A stretch of 64,000 bases of DNA from Demequina sp. NBRC 110056 (GTDB taxonomy: Bacteria; Actinomycetota; Actinomycetes; Actinomycetales; Demequinaceae). Numbering within the stretch: position 1 is the first letter of the stretch; each line of letters begins with the position of its first letter. Of this stretch, positions 25,948-37,401 are shown piece after piece. The notes below the pieces were generated by a model. The model ran no database searches. It was not told the origin of the DNA and saw only the letters and a program-made list of their open reading frames with translations. The translations under genes and the position numbers were made by a program. The stretch is from assembly GCF_002090155.1 (NCBI RefSeq), contig NZ_BBRM01000005.1, forward strand, positions 124,001 to 188,000, read 5' to 3'.

Positions 25948-26098
25948 GGTTCGTGTCGATCTCGCCCACTCTGACGGAGTCCACGCCTCCAGCGCGTCCC
26001 TCAGGGTTCGCTGCCGAGGTCGCCGCGGGTGCCTCAGAACCCTCAGCGACACGCAGCGCTCACTGGACTCGCGGATGTGGGCGACGTCTACACGAACC
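25948..26098. repeat. Large imperfect inverted repeat, family C, copy 1 (151 bp)
   Basis: Outer arms 25948-25969 and 26077-26098 pair at 19 of 22 positions, starting GGTTCGTGT. Inner arms also pair (GAGTCCA and CTCAGGGTTC with their complements), so nearly the whole 151 bp can fold into one hairpin. About 58 bp of the right arm recur at 55311-55369 (about 80% identity). It lies between the GNAT gene and gatC on the same strand. Confidence 0.8.
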
Positions 26099-26137
26099 GC
26101 AGGGGGCGAGGGGGAGGACCGGGACCGCCGGTCCCGG

Positions 26138-26713
26138 TCAGGGCTCCCAGGAGTAGCCCAGCAGGTGGATGGCCGTGCCGGCCCTCTCGGCCTGCTCCGC
26201 GTCGGCTCGCGACAGCCGTGAGACGGATCCGTCCGCGTTGTCCACGACCGTCCAGTCGAGGTCCTCGCGGCGCGTGAAGCCCATCCGCTCATAGAGGCGG
26301 TGGGCGACGTGCATCGACTCCATGGTCGACAGCACGATGCGCGAGGCGCCCCGCTCGACGGCCATGTCCATTGCCGTCTGGGTCAGCTTCGCGCCGATGC
26401 CGCGGCCGCGCTCGATGGGCGACACGGCGAGCATGCGCAACTCGTACTCGTCGTCGCGGGCGAGCTCGACGAAGCTGGAGCCCGGCGGGACCAGCGTGAT
26501 GGTGCCGACGACGGGCCCGCTGCCGTCCTCGCCGTCGACCATCATCAGCAGGTCGGCGTCCTGGGCGCGGGCGTGCGCGTCCTTGAGCTGGGGGATGTAC
26601 GGGTGCGCCTGGTCCACCAGGCCGTCGGCCAGGTACGCCAGCGCGGTGAGCTGGCCGATCTCCGTGAGGCGGCTGCCCTCACTCGGATCGACGATGCGGA
26701 TGGTCTCGGCCAT
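26138..26713 (-). CDS. GNAT family N-acetyltransferase
   Basis: 191 residues. The acetyl-CoA binding loop is seen as RGRGIGAKL (motif A), preceded by the beta strand ELRMLAVSP and followed by IVLSTMESMHVAHRLYERMGF, a textbook GNAT C-terminal half. Substrate unknown. The ATG at 26713 follows AAGGAG with 4 nt spacing. It lies 70 bp behind ligA on the same strand, perhaps cotranscribed. Confidence 0.9.
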   Translation of the reverse strand: MAETIRIVDPSEGSRLTEIGQLTALAYLADGLVDQAHPYIPQLKDAHARAQDADLLMMVDGEDGSGPVVGTITLVPPGSSFVELARDDEYELRMLAVSPIERGRGIGAKLTQTAMDMAVERGASRIVLSTMESMHVAHRLYERMGFTRREDLDWTVVDNADGSVSRLSRADAEQAERAGTAIHLLGYSWEP

Positions 26714-26783
26714 GGCTCTCCTTAGGGTTCCCACGGTCGCAGGTGCGTTCCAATCTAACCCAGGCGGCTCGCGCCGCGCCGGG

Positions 26784-28934
<2,151 letters not shown>

Positions 28935-28976
28935 TCACCACGCGGGACCGACACGTCCCGTGCCGAACCCAGCGAG

Positions 28977-28985
28977 CGCATCGGC
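28977..28985 (-). repeat. GCCGATGCG intergenic motif
   Basis: Core motif on the minus strand, in the divergent gap between ligA and the M15-like lipoprotein. It continues CTCGCTGGGTTC, matching the extended block. Confidence 0.85.
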
Positions 28986-29022
28986 CCTACCCAGGCCCGA
29001 CGCGGCCCCCTATCCTTGTCCG

Positions 29023-29904
29023 ATGCGCTCCCTGCCTGTCGTCGCCGTCGCGAGCGCCGCGCTGCTCGCCGGCTGCTCCCTCATCTCGTCCGACGCCTCC
29101 CCGACCGTGACGGTCACGGCGACCACGACCGAGACCGCCCAGCCGCAGCCGGGTCCCACGGTGACGGTGGAGGCGGAGCCCGAGGACGACCCGACGTACG
29201 ACCGGCCGCTGTGGCTCGGGCAGATCCCCCTCGAGGTGCAGGAGGACAACCTCGGCGAGCGCGGTCCCACGCCGCCGGAGCTCGAGGACCGCCAGCTCGA
29301 GCCCGCGCCGTGGCTGCCCGATCCCGCGACCGACGACTGGTTCGCGACCGTCGAGCTCGACATCCCCGCCGACGTCGCCGAGCGCTCGTCCTGGGAGCCC
29401 GGCTGCCCGGTGCACATCGACGACCTCGCCTACATCCAGATGCCGTACTGGGGCTTCGACCAGCAGGTCCACACCGGCGAGATGATCGTCCACGACGACC
29501 ACGCCGAGGAGATCGCGGGCGTGTTCGAGAAGATCTTCGCCGCCCAGTTCCCCATCGAGGAGATGCGCGTGATCTCCCGCGAGGACCGGGACTCTCCCCC
29601 GACCGGCGACCACAACATCACCTCGGCGTTCACGTGCCGGCAGATCGTGGGGGCCGTCGAGGTCTGGTCCCAGCACGCCTACGGCAAGGCCATCGACATC
29701 AACCCGTTCCACAACCCGTTCTACCGTGGCGACGAGCTGTTCCCCGAGCTGTCGGAGGCGTACCTCGACCGCGACTGGATCCGTCGCGGCATGATCGACG
29801 AGGCGTCCGCCGTCTACTCCGCCTTCGCGGACATCGGCTGGGGCTGGGGAGGCCACTGGACGGGCCGCGAGGACTGGATGCACTTCTCGGTCACCGGCGG
29901 CTGA
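29023..29904 (+). CDS. Lipoprotein with M15-like (VanY/D-Ala-D-Ala carboxypeptidase) domain
   Basis: 293 residues. Signal peptide with lipobox LLAGC (Cys about residue 17), a Thr-rich linker, then an M15_4-like domain. HAYGKAIDINPFHNP carries the metal His and Asp, and EDWMHFS near the end carries the third metal His. Such proteins trim cell-wall peptides or act as endolysin-type peptidases. The ATG at 29023 is chosen because it begins the signal peptide; 21 upstream codons are open but low-complexity. Substrate specificity is not deducible. Confidence 0.85.
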   Translation: MRSLPVVAVASAALLAGCSLISSDASPTVTVTATTTETAQPQPGPTVTVEAEPEDDPTYDRPLWLGQIPLEVQEDNLGERGPTPPELEDRQLEPAPWLPDPATDDWFATVELDIPADVAERSSWEPGCPVHIDDLAYIQMPYWGFDQQVHTGEMIVHDDHAEEIAGVFEKIFAAQFPIEEMRVISREDRDSPPTGDHNITSAFTCRQIVGAVEVWSQHAYGKAIDINPFHNPFYRGDELFPELSEAYLDRDWIRRGMIDEASAVYSAFADIGWGWGGHWTGREDWMHFSVTGG

Positions 29905-29919
29905 CCCGCCTCGAGCAGC

Positions 29920-29928
29920 GCCGATGCG
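29920..29928 (+). repeat. GCCGATGCG intergenic motif
   Basis: Core motif 16 bp after the M15-like gene stop, continuing CGGGCTGGGTC. Confidence 0.85.
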
Positions 29929-30009
29929 CGGGCTGGGTCCCGCGGAGGGGCGCACCTACGATGGGACTCGGCGCGCTGCGGCGCCTCTCATGACACAGGA
30001 GGTGACGCG

Positions 30010-31371
30010 GTGACGCGAACGGTGATCGACGGCGCGTACGTGGCGACCGTGGACGGCGAGGGCACGGAGCTCGCGTCGGGCTACGTGGTGATCCGCGACG
30101 CGCGCATCGAGGCGGTGGGCGCCGGTCGGGCCCCGAGCGAGGTGATCGACGGCGCGCGCGAGGTGATCCCCGGCGAGGGCCTGCTCGTCACGCCGGGCCT
30201 GGTGAACACCCACCACCACCTGTACCAGTGGCTCACCCGCGGGTACGCGCAGGACTCGATCCTCTTCGACTGGCTGGTGTCCCTGTACCCCGCGTGGTCC
30301 CGGATCGACGCGGACCTCGTGGGCGACGGCGCCCTGGGCGCGATGGCGGTGCTCGCGCGCTCCGGATGCTCGACCGTGGGCGATCACCACTACGTCTTCC
30401 CCCAGGGAGGCGGGGACATCGTCGGCTCGATCGTCGACGCCGCCCAGACGCTCGGCGTGCGCCTGCACGCGACCCGCGGCTCGATGGACCTGGGGGCGTC
30501 GGACGGCGGGCTGCCGCCGGACTTCGCCGTCGAGACCACCGCCGCCGCCCTGGAGGCGAGCGCCGCGGCCGTCCACCGCTACGACGACCCGTCCTTCGAC
30601 TCGATGGTGCGCGTCGCGATCGCGCCGTGCTCGCCCTTCTCCGTCACCGCCGACCTCCTGCGCGAGTCCGCCGCGCTCGCCCGCGACCTGGGGGTGCGCC
30701 TGCACACCCACGGCGCCGAGACCGTCGAGGAGGAGGCCTTCTGCCGCGAGCGCTTCGGCATGAGCCCCACCGACTACCTCGAGTCGGTGGGCTGGATCGG
30801 CGACGACGTGTGGATGGCGCACTGCGTGCACCTGTCCGCCGGCGACATCGCGCGGTTCGCGGCCTCCGGCACCGGGGTCGCGCACTGCCCCTCCTCCAAC
30901 GCCCGCCTCGCCGCCGGCATCGCCCCGGTGCGCGACATGCTGCGCGCTGGCGTGCCCGTCGGGCTCGGCGTCGACGGCGCCGCGTCCAACGAGTCGGGCC
31001 AGCTGGGGACCGAGGTGCGCGCGGCCGTGCTCGCCGCACGGCTCCGGGACGGCGCCGATGCGCTGAGCGGGCGGGACGCGCTGCGCGTCGCCACGATGGG
31101 CGGGGCTCGGGTGCTGGGTCGCCAGGACGAGATCGGCTCGGTCGAGCCCGGCAAGTTGGCCGACCTTGCGCTGTGGCGGGTCGACGGGGTCGAGCATGCG
31201 GGCATCGCGGACCCGGTCGCGGCCCTCGCGCTGGGCGCCATGCCGCCGCTCGCGCGCCTCATCGTCCAGGGTGAGACGGTCGTCGACGACGGCGAGCTGA
31301 CGCGCGCCGACTCCGGCGACGTCGCGCGTCGGGTCGCGCGCGCATCGGCCGCGCTGGCCGAGCGTCTCTGA
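30010..31371 (+). CDS. 8-oxoguanine deaminase-type amidohydrolase
   Basis: 453 residues of the AtzB/TrzN-like amidohydrolase group. The metal site is seen in VNTHHHLYQW, RLHTHGAETVEEEAF, WMAHCVHLS and GLGVDGAASNESG. LFDWLVSLYPAWSRID and CRERFGMSPTDYLESVGW are typical of 8-oxoguanine deaminases, which turn the oxidised base into uric acid and so feed the downstream urate pathway. Hydroxy-triazine hydrolase activity is the alternative within this group. The GTG start has the best ribosome site of the window, AGGAGGTGA. Head of the purine island. Confidence 0.82.
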   Translation: MTRTVIDGAYVATVDGEGTELASGYVVIRDARIEAVGAGRAPSEVIDGAREVIPGEGLLVTPGLVNTHHHLYQWLTRGYAQDSILFDWLVSLYPAWSRIDADLVGDGALGAMAVLARSGCSTVGDHHYVFPQGGGDIVGSIVDAAQTLGVRLHATRGSMDLGASDGGLPPDFAVETTAAALEASAAAVHRYDDPSFDSMVRVAIAPCSPFSVTADLLRESAALARDLGVRLHTHGAETVEEEAFCRERFGMSPTDYLESVGWIGDDVWMAHCVHLSAGDIARFAASGTGVAHCPSSNARLAAGIAPVRDMLRAGVPVGLGVDGAASNESGQLGTEVRAAVLAARLRDGADALSGRDALRVATMGGARVLGRQDEIGSVEPGKLADLALWRVDGVEHAGIADPVAALALGAMPPLARLIVQGETVVDDGELTRADSGDVARRVARASAALAERL

Positions 31372-31386
31372 GGACGCCGGACCGGG

Positions 31387-32715
<1,329 letters not shown>

Positions 32716-33591
32716 CTACATCCGACGCTCGGGATGCATGCCCATCCGCGCGAGCACCGTGTTCTCGACGATCGCGACCACGTTGTAGAGGATCAGCGAC
32801 ACCGCCGTGACGACCACGACGGACGCCCACATGTCGTTGAACCGCGCCTGCGCGTAGTAGCCGTTGATGACGCCGCCGATGCCGCCGCCGGTCGCCAGCC
32901 ACTCCGCGAGCAGCGCGCCGGTGATGGCGCCCGGCACGGAGATGCGGACCGCCGCGAAGAACGCGGGCAGGGAGGCCGGGAACGAGACCTTCCTCAGCGC
33001 CGTGACGTTGCCGCCGCCGTAGACCTTCACGACGTCGAGCATCTGCGGGGACGCCGATTTCAGCCCGTACGCGATGTTCACCAGCGCCGGGAACAGCACC
33101 ACGATCCCGCCCATGACGGCCGTGGTCCAGAACCCGCGGCCGAAGATGAGGATGATCACCGGCGCGAACGCGATGAGCGGCACGGTGCGCAGCAGCAGGG
33201 CGATGGGCATGAGCGCCGCCTCGACGCCCTTGGACAGTTGGAACACGACCGCGATGAGCACCGCGGCGACCAGGCCGGCGACGAAGCCGACGGTCGCGTC
33301 GCGCATGGTGACCGCGAGGTTCTCGCCGAGCTCCGACCGGTGCGCCGCGGCCTCCGGGTCGGACACGAGGAAGCGCCACACGTCGACGGGGCCCTTGGCC
33401 ACGTACGGGGACAGGTCGAACACGATGATCGCGCCCTGCCAGATCACCAGGACGGTGACGAGCGTGCCCAGGAACGTGCCGAGCGATGTCAGCAGCGCGC
33501 GCCGGGTCGCGCGCCGCGACTCCTTGCGCATGGCGGCGGCGAGGTCGGTGGTCTGGCGAGGATCGGTCGCCATCGCAGGTACGGTCTCCAT
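32716..33591 (-). CDS. ABC transporter permease, NMT1/nitrate-taurine type (1 of 2)
   Basis: 291 residues, about six membrane segments with a ~45-residue hydrophilic N-terminus. The permease signature is ALLRTVPLIAFAPVIILIFG and the EAA-like loop VVKVYGGGNVTALRKVSFPASLP. Overlaps the stop of the next permease (TGATG). It forms a heterodimeric channel with that gene. Confidence 0.9.
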   Translation of the reverse strand: METVPAMATDPRQTTDLAAAMRKESRRATRRALLTSLGTFLGTLVTVLVIWQGAIIVFDLSPYVAKGPVDVWRFLVSDPEAAAHRSELGENLAVTMRDATVGFVAGLVAAVLIAVVFQLSKGVEAALMPIALLLRTVPLIAFAPVIILIFGRGFWTTAVMGGIVVLFPALVNIAYGLKSASPQMLDVVKVYGGGNVTALRKVSFPASLPAFFAAVRISVPGAITGALLAEWLATGGGIGGVINGYYAQARFNDMWASVVVVTAVSLILYNVVAIVENTVLARMGMHPERRM

Positions 33592-34382
33592 CACGCGGCC
33601 ACCCCTCGAGCCCAGGGCGCGCTGAGCCGCGTCAGCAGCCCCACGAGCAGGTAGGCCACGAGCGCGACCACGCCCGAGGCGATCGCCAGCGCCCACAGGC
33701 GCGGCGCGTTGAGCGACTGCTGCGCGATGACCATCGCGGGTCCGACGCCCACCTCGACCTTGCCGAGGTACTCGCCCAGGATCGCGCCCAGGAACGCCGC
33801 GGGCACCGCGATCTGCAGCGCCGTCAGCACGGCCGGGAGGGCCGACACGATGCGCACCTTGCGCAGCTGCGTGAAGCGTCCGCCGCCGTAGACGCTGACG
33901 ACGTCGAGCGCCGCCTTGTCGGCGGACTTCAGGCCCAGCAGCGAGCCCACGACGGTGGTGAAGAACACGCAGATCGCCGCGAGGAAGGCCGCGGTCGAGG
34001 ACGGCTCGCCAGGCGTCGGGATGCCGAGGATCAGCAGCAGCAGCGGCCCGATCGCCACGATCGGGATGCAGTAGGACACGACCGCGAGCTGCATGACCAC
34101 GCCCTCCAGGCGCGGCACGACGAGCACCAGCGCGGACAGCGCGAGCGCGAGCCCGTTGCCCCATAGGTAGCCCTGGGCGGCCTCCGCGAGCGTGACCGAG
34201 AAGTTGTTCCAGTAGAACGCGAAGCCGGACTCGCCGTAGCTCGCGACGACTTGAGCGGGCGTCGGGATGCCCGCCGCGGCGCCGTTGCTCGCCTGCGCGA
34301 CGACGGCGGCGAGCCACCACAGCGCGATGAGGGCGATGGCGCCCGCGAGCGCCGACGCCCAGGTGGGAAGGGGCCGCGGCAT
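33591..34382 (-). CDS. ABC transporter permease, NMT1/nitrate-taurine type (2 of 2)
   Basis: 263 residues, homologous in layout to the other permease: SYCIPIVAIGPLLLLILGIPTPG and the cytoplasmic loop VVSVYGGGRFTQLRKVRIVSALP. The ATG at 34382 overlaps the ATPase stop by TGATG; a longer open frame upstream reads through the ATPase gene out of phase. Two distinct permeases per importer is typical of the pyrimidine/HMP (ThiXYZ-like) and RutG-like neighbourhoods. Confidence 0.9.
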   Translation of the reverse strand: MPRPLPTWASALAGAIALIALWWLAAVVAQASNGAAAGIPTPAQVVASYGESGFAFYWNNFSVTLAEAAQGYLWGNGLALALSALVLVVPRLEGVVMQLAVVSYCIPIVAIGPLLLLILGIPTPGEPSSTAAFLAAICVFFTTVVGSLLGLKSADKAALDVVSVYGGGRFTQLRKVRIVSALPAVLTALQIAVPAAFLGAILGEYLGKVEVGVGPAMVIAQQSLNAPRLWALAIASGVVALVAYLLVGLLTRLSAPWARGVAA

Positions 34383-35203
34383 CAGTCGTCCTCGGCGGCG
34401 GCGCCACCCGCGCCGAAGAGCAGGTCGGAGGCGTGGTCGACGTACGCGTGGAACTCCGGCGTGCGCTGGATGTCGGGAGTGCGCGGACGCGGCAGGTCGA
34501 TGTCGATGATCTCCTTGACCCGACCGGGGCGCGGGCTCATCACGGCCACCTGGTCGGCGAGGAAGATCGCTTCGGTGATGCCGTGCGTCACCAGCAGCGT
34601 GGTGGCGGGCTTGGCCGCGAGGATGCGCATCAGCTCCATGTTGAGCTTCTGGCGGGTCATGTCGTCGAGAGCGCCGAAGGGCTCGTCGAGGAGCAGCACC
34701 GAGGGCTTGAGCACCAGCGAGCGTGCGATCGACACGCGCTGGCGCATGCCGCCCGACAGCTGCGCGGGCTTGGCCTTCTCGAAGCCGCCCAGTCCGACGA
34801 GCTCGATGAGCTCCTTGACGTAGTCGTCGTCGACGGGCACGCCGGCGACCTCGAACGGCAGCTTGATGTTCTTGTAGACGGAGCGCCACGGCAGCAGCGC
34901 GGAGTCCTGGAACGCGATGCCCAGCTCGTTGTACGCGCGCAGGTCCTCAGGGGTGCGGCCGTCGACGCGGATGGTGCCGCTGGTGGGCTCCTCGAGGCCC
35001 GCGAGGATGCGCAGGATGGTCGACTTTCCGCAGCCCGACGGGCCCAGCAGCGCCAGCAGCGAACCCTGCTCGGTCTGGATGGACGCGTCCTGCAGCGCCA
35101 CCACCGAGCCGGAGCGGGTGGAGAAGACCTTGGACAGGTTCTCGATGTGGAGGCCGGTGCCCAGGGTCTCGCCCTGGGCACCGGCCTCGGTCACAGCAGT
35201 CAC
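34382..35203 (-). CDS. ABC transporter ATP-binding protein, NMT1-type importer
   Basis: 273 residues with Walker [11 protein letters not shown]-loop [10 protein letters not shown], signature [15 protein letters not shown], Walker [13 protein letters not shown] and H-loop VTHGITEA. The LLPW stretch after the Q-loop is usual for nitrate/taurine/thiamine-precursor importers. Start GTG at 35203; another GTG three codons later is possible. Energises the two permeases it overlaps. Confidence 0.95.
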   Translation of the reverse strand: MTAVTEAGAQGETLGTGLHIENLSKVFSTRSGSVVALQDASIQTEQGSLLALLGPSGCGKSTILRILAGLEEPTSGTIRVDGRTPEDLRAYNELGIAFQDSALLPWRSVYKNIKLPFEVAGVPVDDDYVKELIELVGLGGFEKAKPAQLSGGMRQRVSIARSLVLKPSVLLLDEPFGALDDMTRQKLNMELMRILAAKPATTLLVTHGITEAIFLADQVAVMSPRPGRVKEIIDIDLPRPRTPDIQRTPEFHAYVDHASDLLFGAGGAAAEDD

Positions 35204-35222
35204 GCGCTAGATCCGTCCTGGA

Positions 35223-36323
35223 TCAGCCCGCGTAGTCCACGAGCTCGGGGTACATCTCGTACACCTCGGCCAGCAGCGACATGTCGAACAGGTCCTCCGC
35301 GGTCACGGTGATGCCAGCGCCCTCAAGCGAGGTGATGGTCTCCGCCTGCAGCGCCTCGGAGATGGTGAATAGGCCGTTCTCCGCGGTCTCGTCGGACACG
35401 ACGAGCTCCTCGGACTGGGTGGTCGAGCCGAGCGCCGACACCTCCGGGTTGAGACCCAGGTCCACGCCGTACTCCTCGACCGCGAGGCGCGAGCCCTCGG
35501 CCGGGTCCAGCACCGCGTCGGTCCAGCCCTTGATCTCGGCCACGAGGAACGCCTTGAGCATCTCGCGGTCGTTGGCGATCGCGTCGTCGGTGACCGTGAA
35601 GGTCTCCGCCACGAACGGCAGGCCGTTGTCCGCGAACGGCAGGTTCACGGTGTCGTAGCCCTCGTGCTCGAGGATCAGCGACTCGTTGGTGAGGTAGGCG
35701 ATGAAGCCGTCGACCTCGCCGGCGACCAGCGGCGCGGGGTCGTACTGCACCGGCACGATCTCGACGTCGTCCGAGGTGAGCCCGTTGGCCGCGAGCAGCG
35801 CGGTGAACAGGGCCGTGTTGGAGTCCTGGACGCCGATGCGCTTGCCGACCATGTCGTCGACCGTCGCGATGTTGCCGCCGTCAGCCAGCGACAGCACCGT
35901 GAAGGGGTTCTTCTGGTAGGTGGCGCCGATGATCTTCAGCGGCGCGCCCTCGTTGCCGACGCCCGAGCCGATGGACACGGCATCCGACAGCGCGACGTCG
36001 ACCTGGCCCGAGACGAGCTCGGCGACGCCGGTCGACGGTCCTGGCACCAGGTTGACGGTGTCGAAGCCGGCCTCGGTGTAGTAGCCCTTCGAGTCCGCGA
36101 AGAACTCGCCCGCGAACTCCTCGTTCTTGATCCACGACAGCTGGACGGTGAGGTCGCCGTACGAGGCCTCCTCCATCGTCTCCGTCGAGCTCTCCTCGGC
36201 CGAGGGCTCCTCGTCGGAGGTGCCGGACGAGCATGCCGCGAGCGTCAGCGCGGCGGCGGTGGCCGCGGCGGCAGCCACGACGGTCCTGGTCTTCGTCCCG
36301 AAGACCTCAGCAAGCAGGGACAT
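35223..36323 (-). CDS. NMT1/THI5-like solute-binding lipoprotein
   Basis: 366 residues. Signal peptide with lipobox LAAC (Cys about residue 31), an acidic Glu/Ser linker, then an NMT1 fold: VQLSWIKNEEFAGEFFADSKGYY, PSTGVAELVSGQVDVALSDAVS, and NEGAPLKIIGATYQKNPF. The family binds pyrimidine precursors (HMP), riboflavin, taurine and related small ring compounds. In this purine island a purine, ureide or pyrimidine ligand is the best guess. The ATG at 36323 follows GGGAGGAG. First gene of the importer/aminotransferase operon, divergent from xanthine dehydrogenase. Confidence 0.9.
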   Translation of the reverse strand: MSLLAEVFGTKTRTVVAAAAATAAALTLAACSSGTSDEEPSAEESSTETMEEASYGDLTVQLSWIKNEEFAGEFFADSKGYYTEAGFDTVNLVPGPSTGVAELVSGQVDVALSDAVSIGSGVGNEGAPLKIIGATYQKNPFTVLSLADGGNIATVDDMVGKRIGVQDSNTALFTALLAANGLTSDDVEIVPVQYDPAPLVAGEVDGFIAYLTNESLILEHEGYDTVNLPFADNGLPFVAETFTVTDDAIANDREMLKAFLVAEIKGWTDAVLDPAEGSRLAVEEYGVDLGLNPEVSALGSTTQSEELVVSDETAENGLFTISEALQAETITSLEGAGITVTAEDLFDMSLLAEVYEMYPELVDYAG

Positions 36324-36442
36324 GGGTTCTCCTCCCGTGGATGTGCACGCACCGGCCATCCCGGAGCGCCGCGAACGCGCTCGTCGTCCTCGCCGAGCTC
36401 ACCCCTCAGCGGGGCGTCACCCGCTGGACACTATGAGCACCG

Positions 36443-36471
36443 TGTTTCGCCCACGTCGCCCCTGGTGTTTC
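36443..36471. promoter_or_regulatory. Shared direct-repeat element upstream of xanthine dehydrogenase
   Basis: TGTTTC at 36443-36448 and again at 36466-36471, start to start 23 bp, enclosing CGT-GC-CCTGG. A matching 29-bp element (22 of 29 identical, same spacing) lies at 41368-41396 between xdhC and allB. I infer a common regulator site in purine-catabolic promoters. The nearby GTGCAGTGCAC palindrome (36497-36507) may be a second operator. Confidence 0.5.
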
Positions 36472-36537
36472 CACGGCGTTAATTTCTTCACGGTTGGTGC
36501 AGTGCACGTGTGAGGGCGTGGCAGATTCGTGGGGATG

Positions 36538-36546
36538 GCCGATGCG
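36538..36546 (+). repeat. GCCGATGCG intergenic motif
   Basis: Core motif in the leader of the xanthine dehydrogenase FAD gene, 37 bp before its GTG. It continues CTGGCCGGGTTC. Confidence 0.8.
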
Positions 36547-36582
36547 CTGGCCGGGTTCGACACGGACAGGGAGAGTGGAGAC

Positions 36583-37401
36583 GTGGACCTCACGGCGGTG
36601 GAGACGATGCGCGTGGCGCGCTCGCGCGCCGACCTCGCCCTCGCGCCGGGCGAGACCTTCCTCGCGGGCGGCACCTGGCTGTACTCCGAGGCGCAGCCCG
36701 ACGTCACGGGGCTCGTCGACCTGTCCTCGCTCGGCTGGGACGAGCTGGAGGTCACCGCCGACGGCGACCTGCGCATCGGCGCCCTGACCCCGATCGCCGC
36801 GCTCGAGGCGTACGGGCGCACCGAGCCGTTCCGCGCATCGGCGCTGCTCGCCCAGTGCGCGGACTCGCTGCTCGCGAGCTTCAAGGTCCGCGCGTCGGCG
36901 ACGGTGGGCGGCAACATCGCGAAGGGCTACGCCGCGGGCGCGATGATCGCGCTCGCCGCGACCCTCGACGGCGAGGCCCTGATCTGGCGCGCGGACGGCA
37001 CCGACGACAGCGTCCCCGTGGCGGCGCTGCCGACGGGCAACGGCTCGACGTCCCTGGCCCCCGGGGACGCGCTGCGCGAGGTAGTCGTGCCGGCCCGGGC
37101 GCTCGCCGCCCGCACCGCCCACCGGCGCATCGCGCTCGCCGAGCACGGCCGCTCCGGCGCGCTCGTCACCGGCCGGCGCGACGAGGACGGCACGCACGTC
37201 ATCGTCATCACCGCCGCGACGCTCACCCCCGTGGTGCTCCGTTACGCAGACGCGCCGAGCGCCGATGCGGTGGTCGCCGACGCGCTCGCGGCGCCGGGGC
37301 ACTACACGGATCCCCTGGGCTCGGAGGACTGGCGCCGCCACGTGTCGAGCGTGCTCGCGCGCGAGGTGGCCGAGGAGCTCGCCTCGGGAGATGGCGCATG
37401 A
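36583..37401 (+). CDS. Xanthine dehydrogenase FAD-binding subunit
   Basis: 272 residues of the CO-dehydrogenase/XdhB flavoprotein fold (FAD_binding_5 plus CO_deh_flav_C). The pyrophosphate-binding loops are LAGGTWLYS (about 25-33) and [14 protein letters not shown] (about 107-120). It passes electrons from the FeS clusters to NAD+. The GTG at 36583 is chosen because GGAGAGTGGAG precedes it by 2-10 nt and the protein then starts as MDLTAVETM; an ATG 18 codons upstream is open but its extra residues look non-conserved. Its stop overlaps the next start (ATGA). Confidence 0.88.
   Translation: MDLTAVETMRVARSRADLALAPGETFLAGGTWLYSEAQPDVTGLVDLSSLGWDELEVTADGDLRIGALTPIAALEAYGRTEPFRASALLAQCADSLLASFKVRASATVGGNIAKGYAAGAMIALAATLDGEALIWRADGTDDSVPVAALPTGNGSTSLAPGDALREVVVPARALAARTAHRRIALAEHGRSGALVTGRRDEDGTHVIVITAATLTPVVLRYADAPSADAVVADALAAPGHYTDPLGSEDWRRHVSSVLAREVAEELASGDGA

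Noticed and set aside
25948-26098. tRNA-like GGTTCG sequence
   Set aside because: The arms do not form a cloverleaf; they pair as one long hairpin and recur elsewhere as a repeat.
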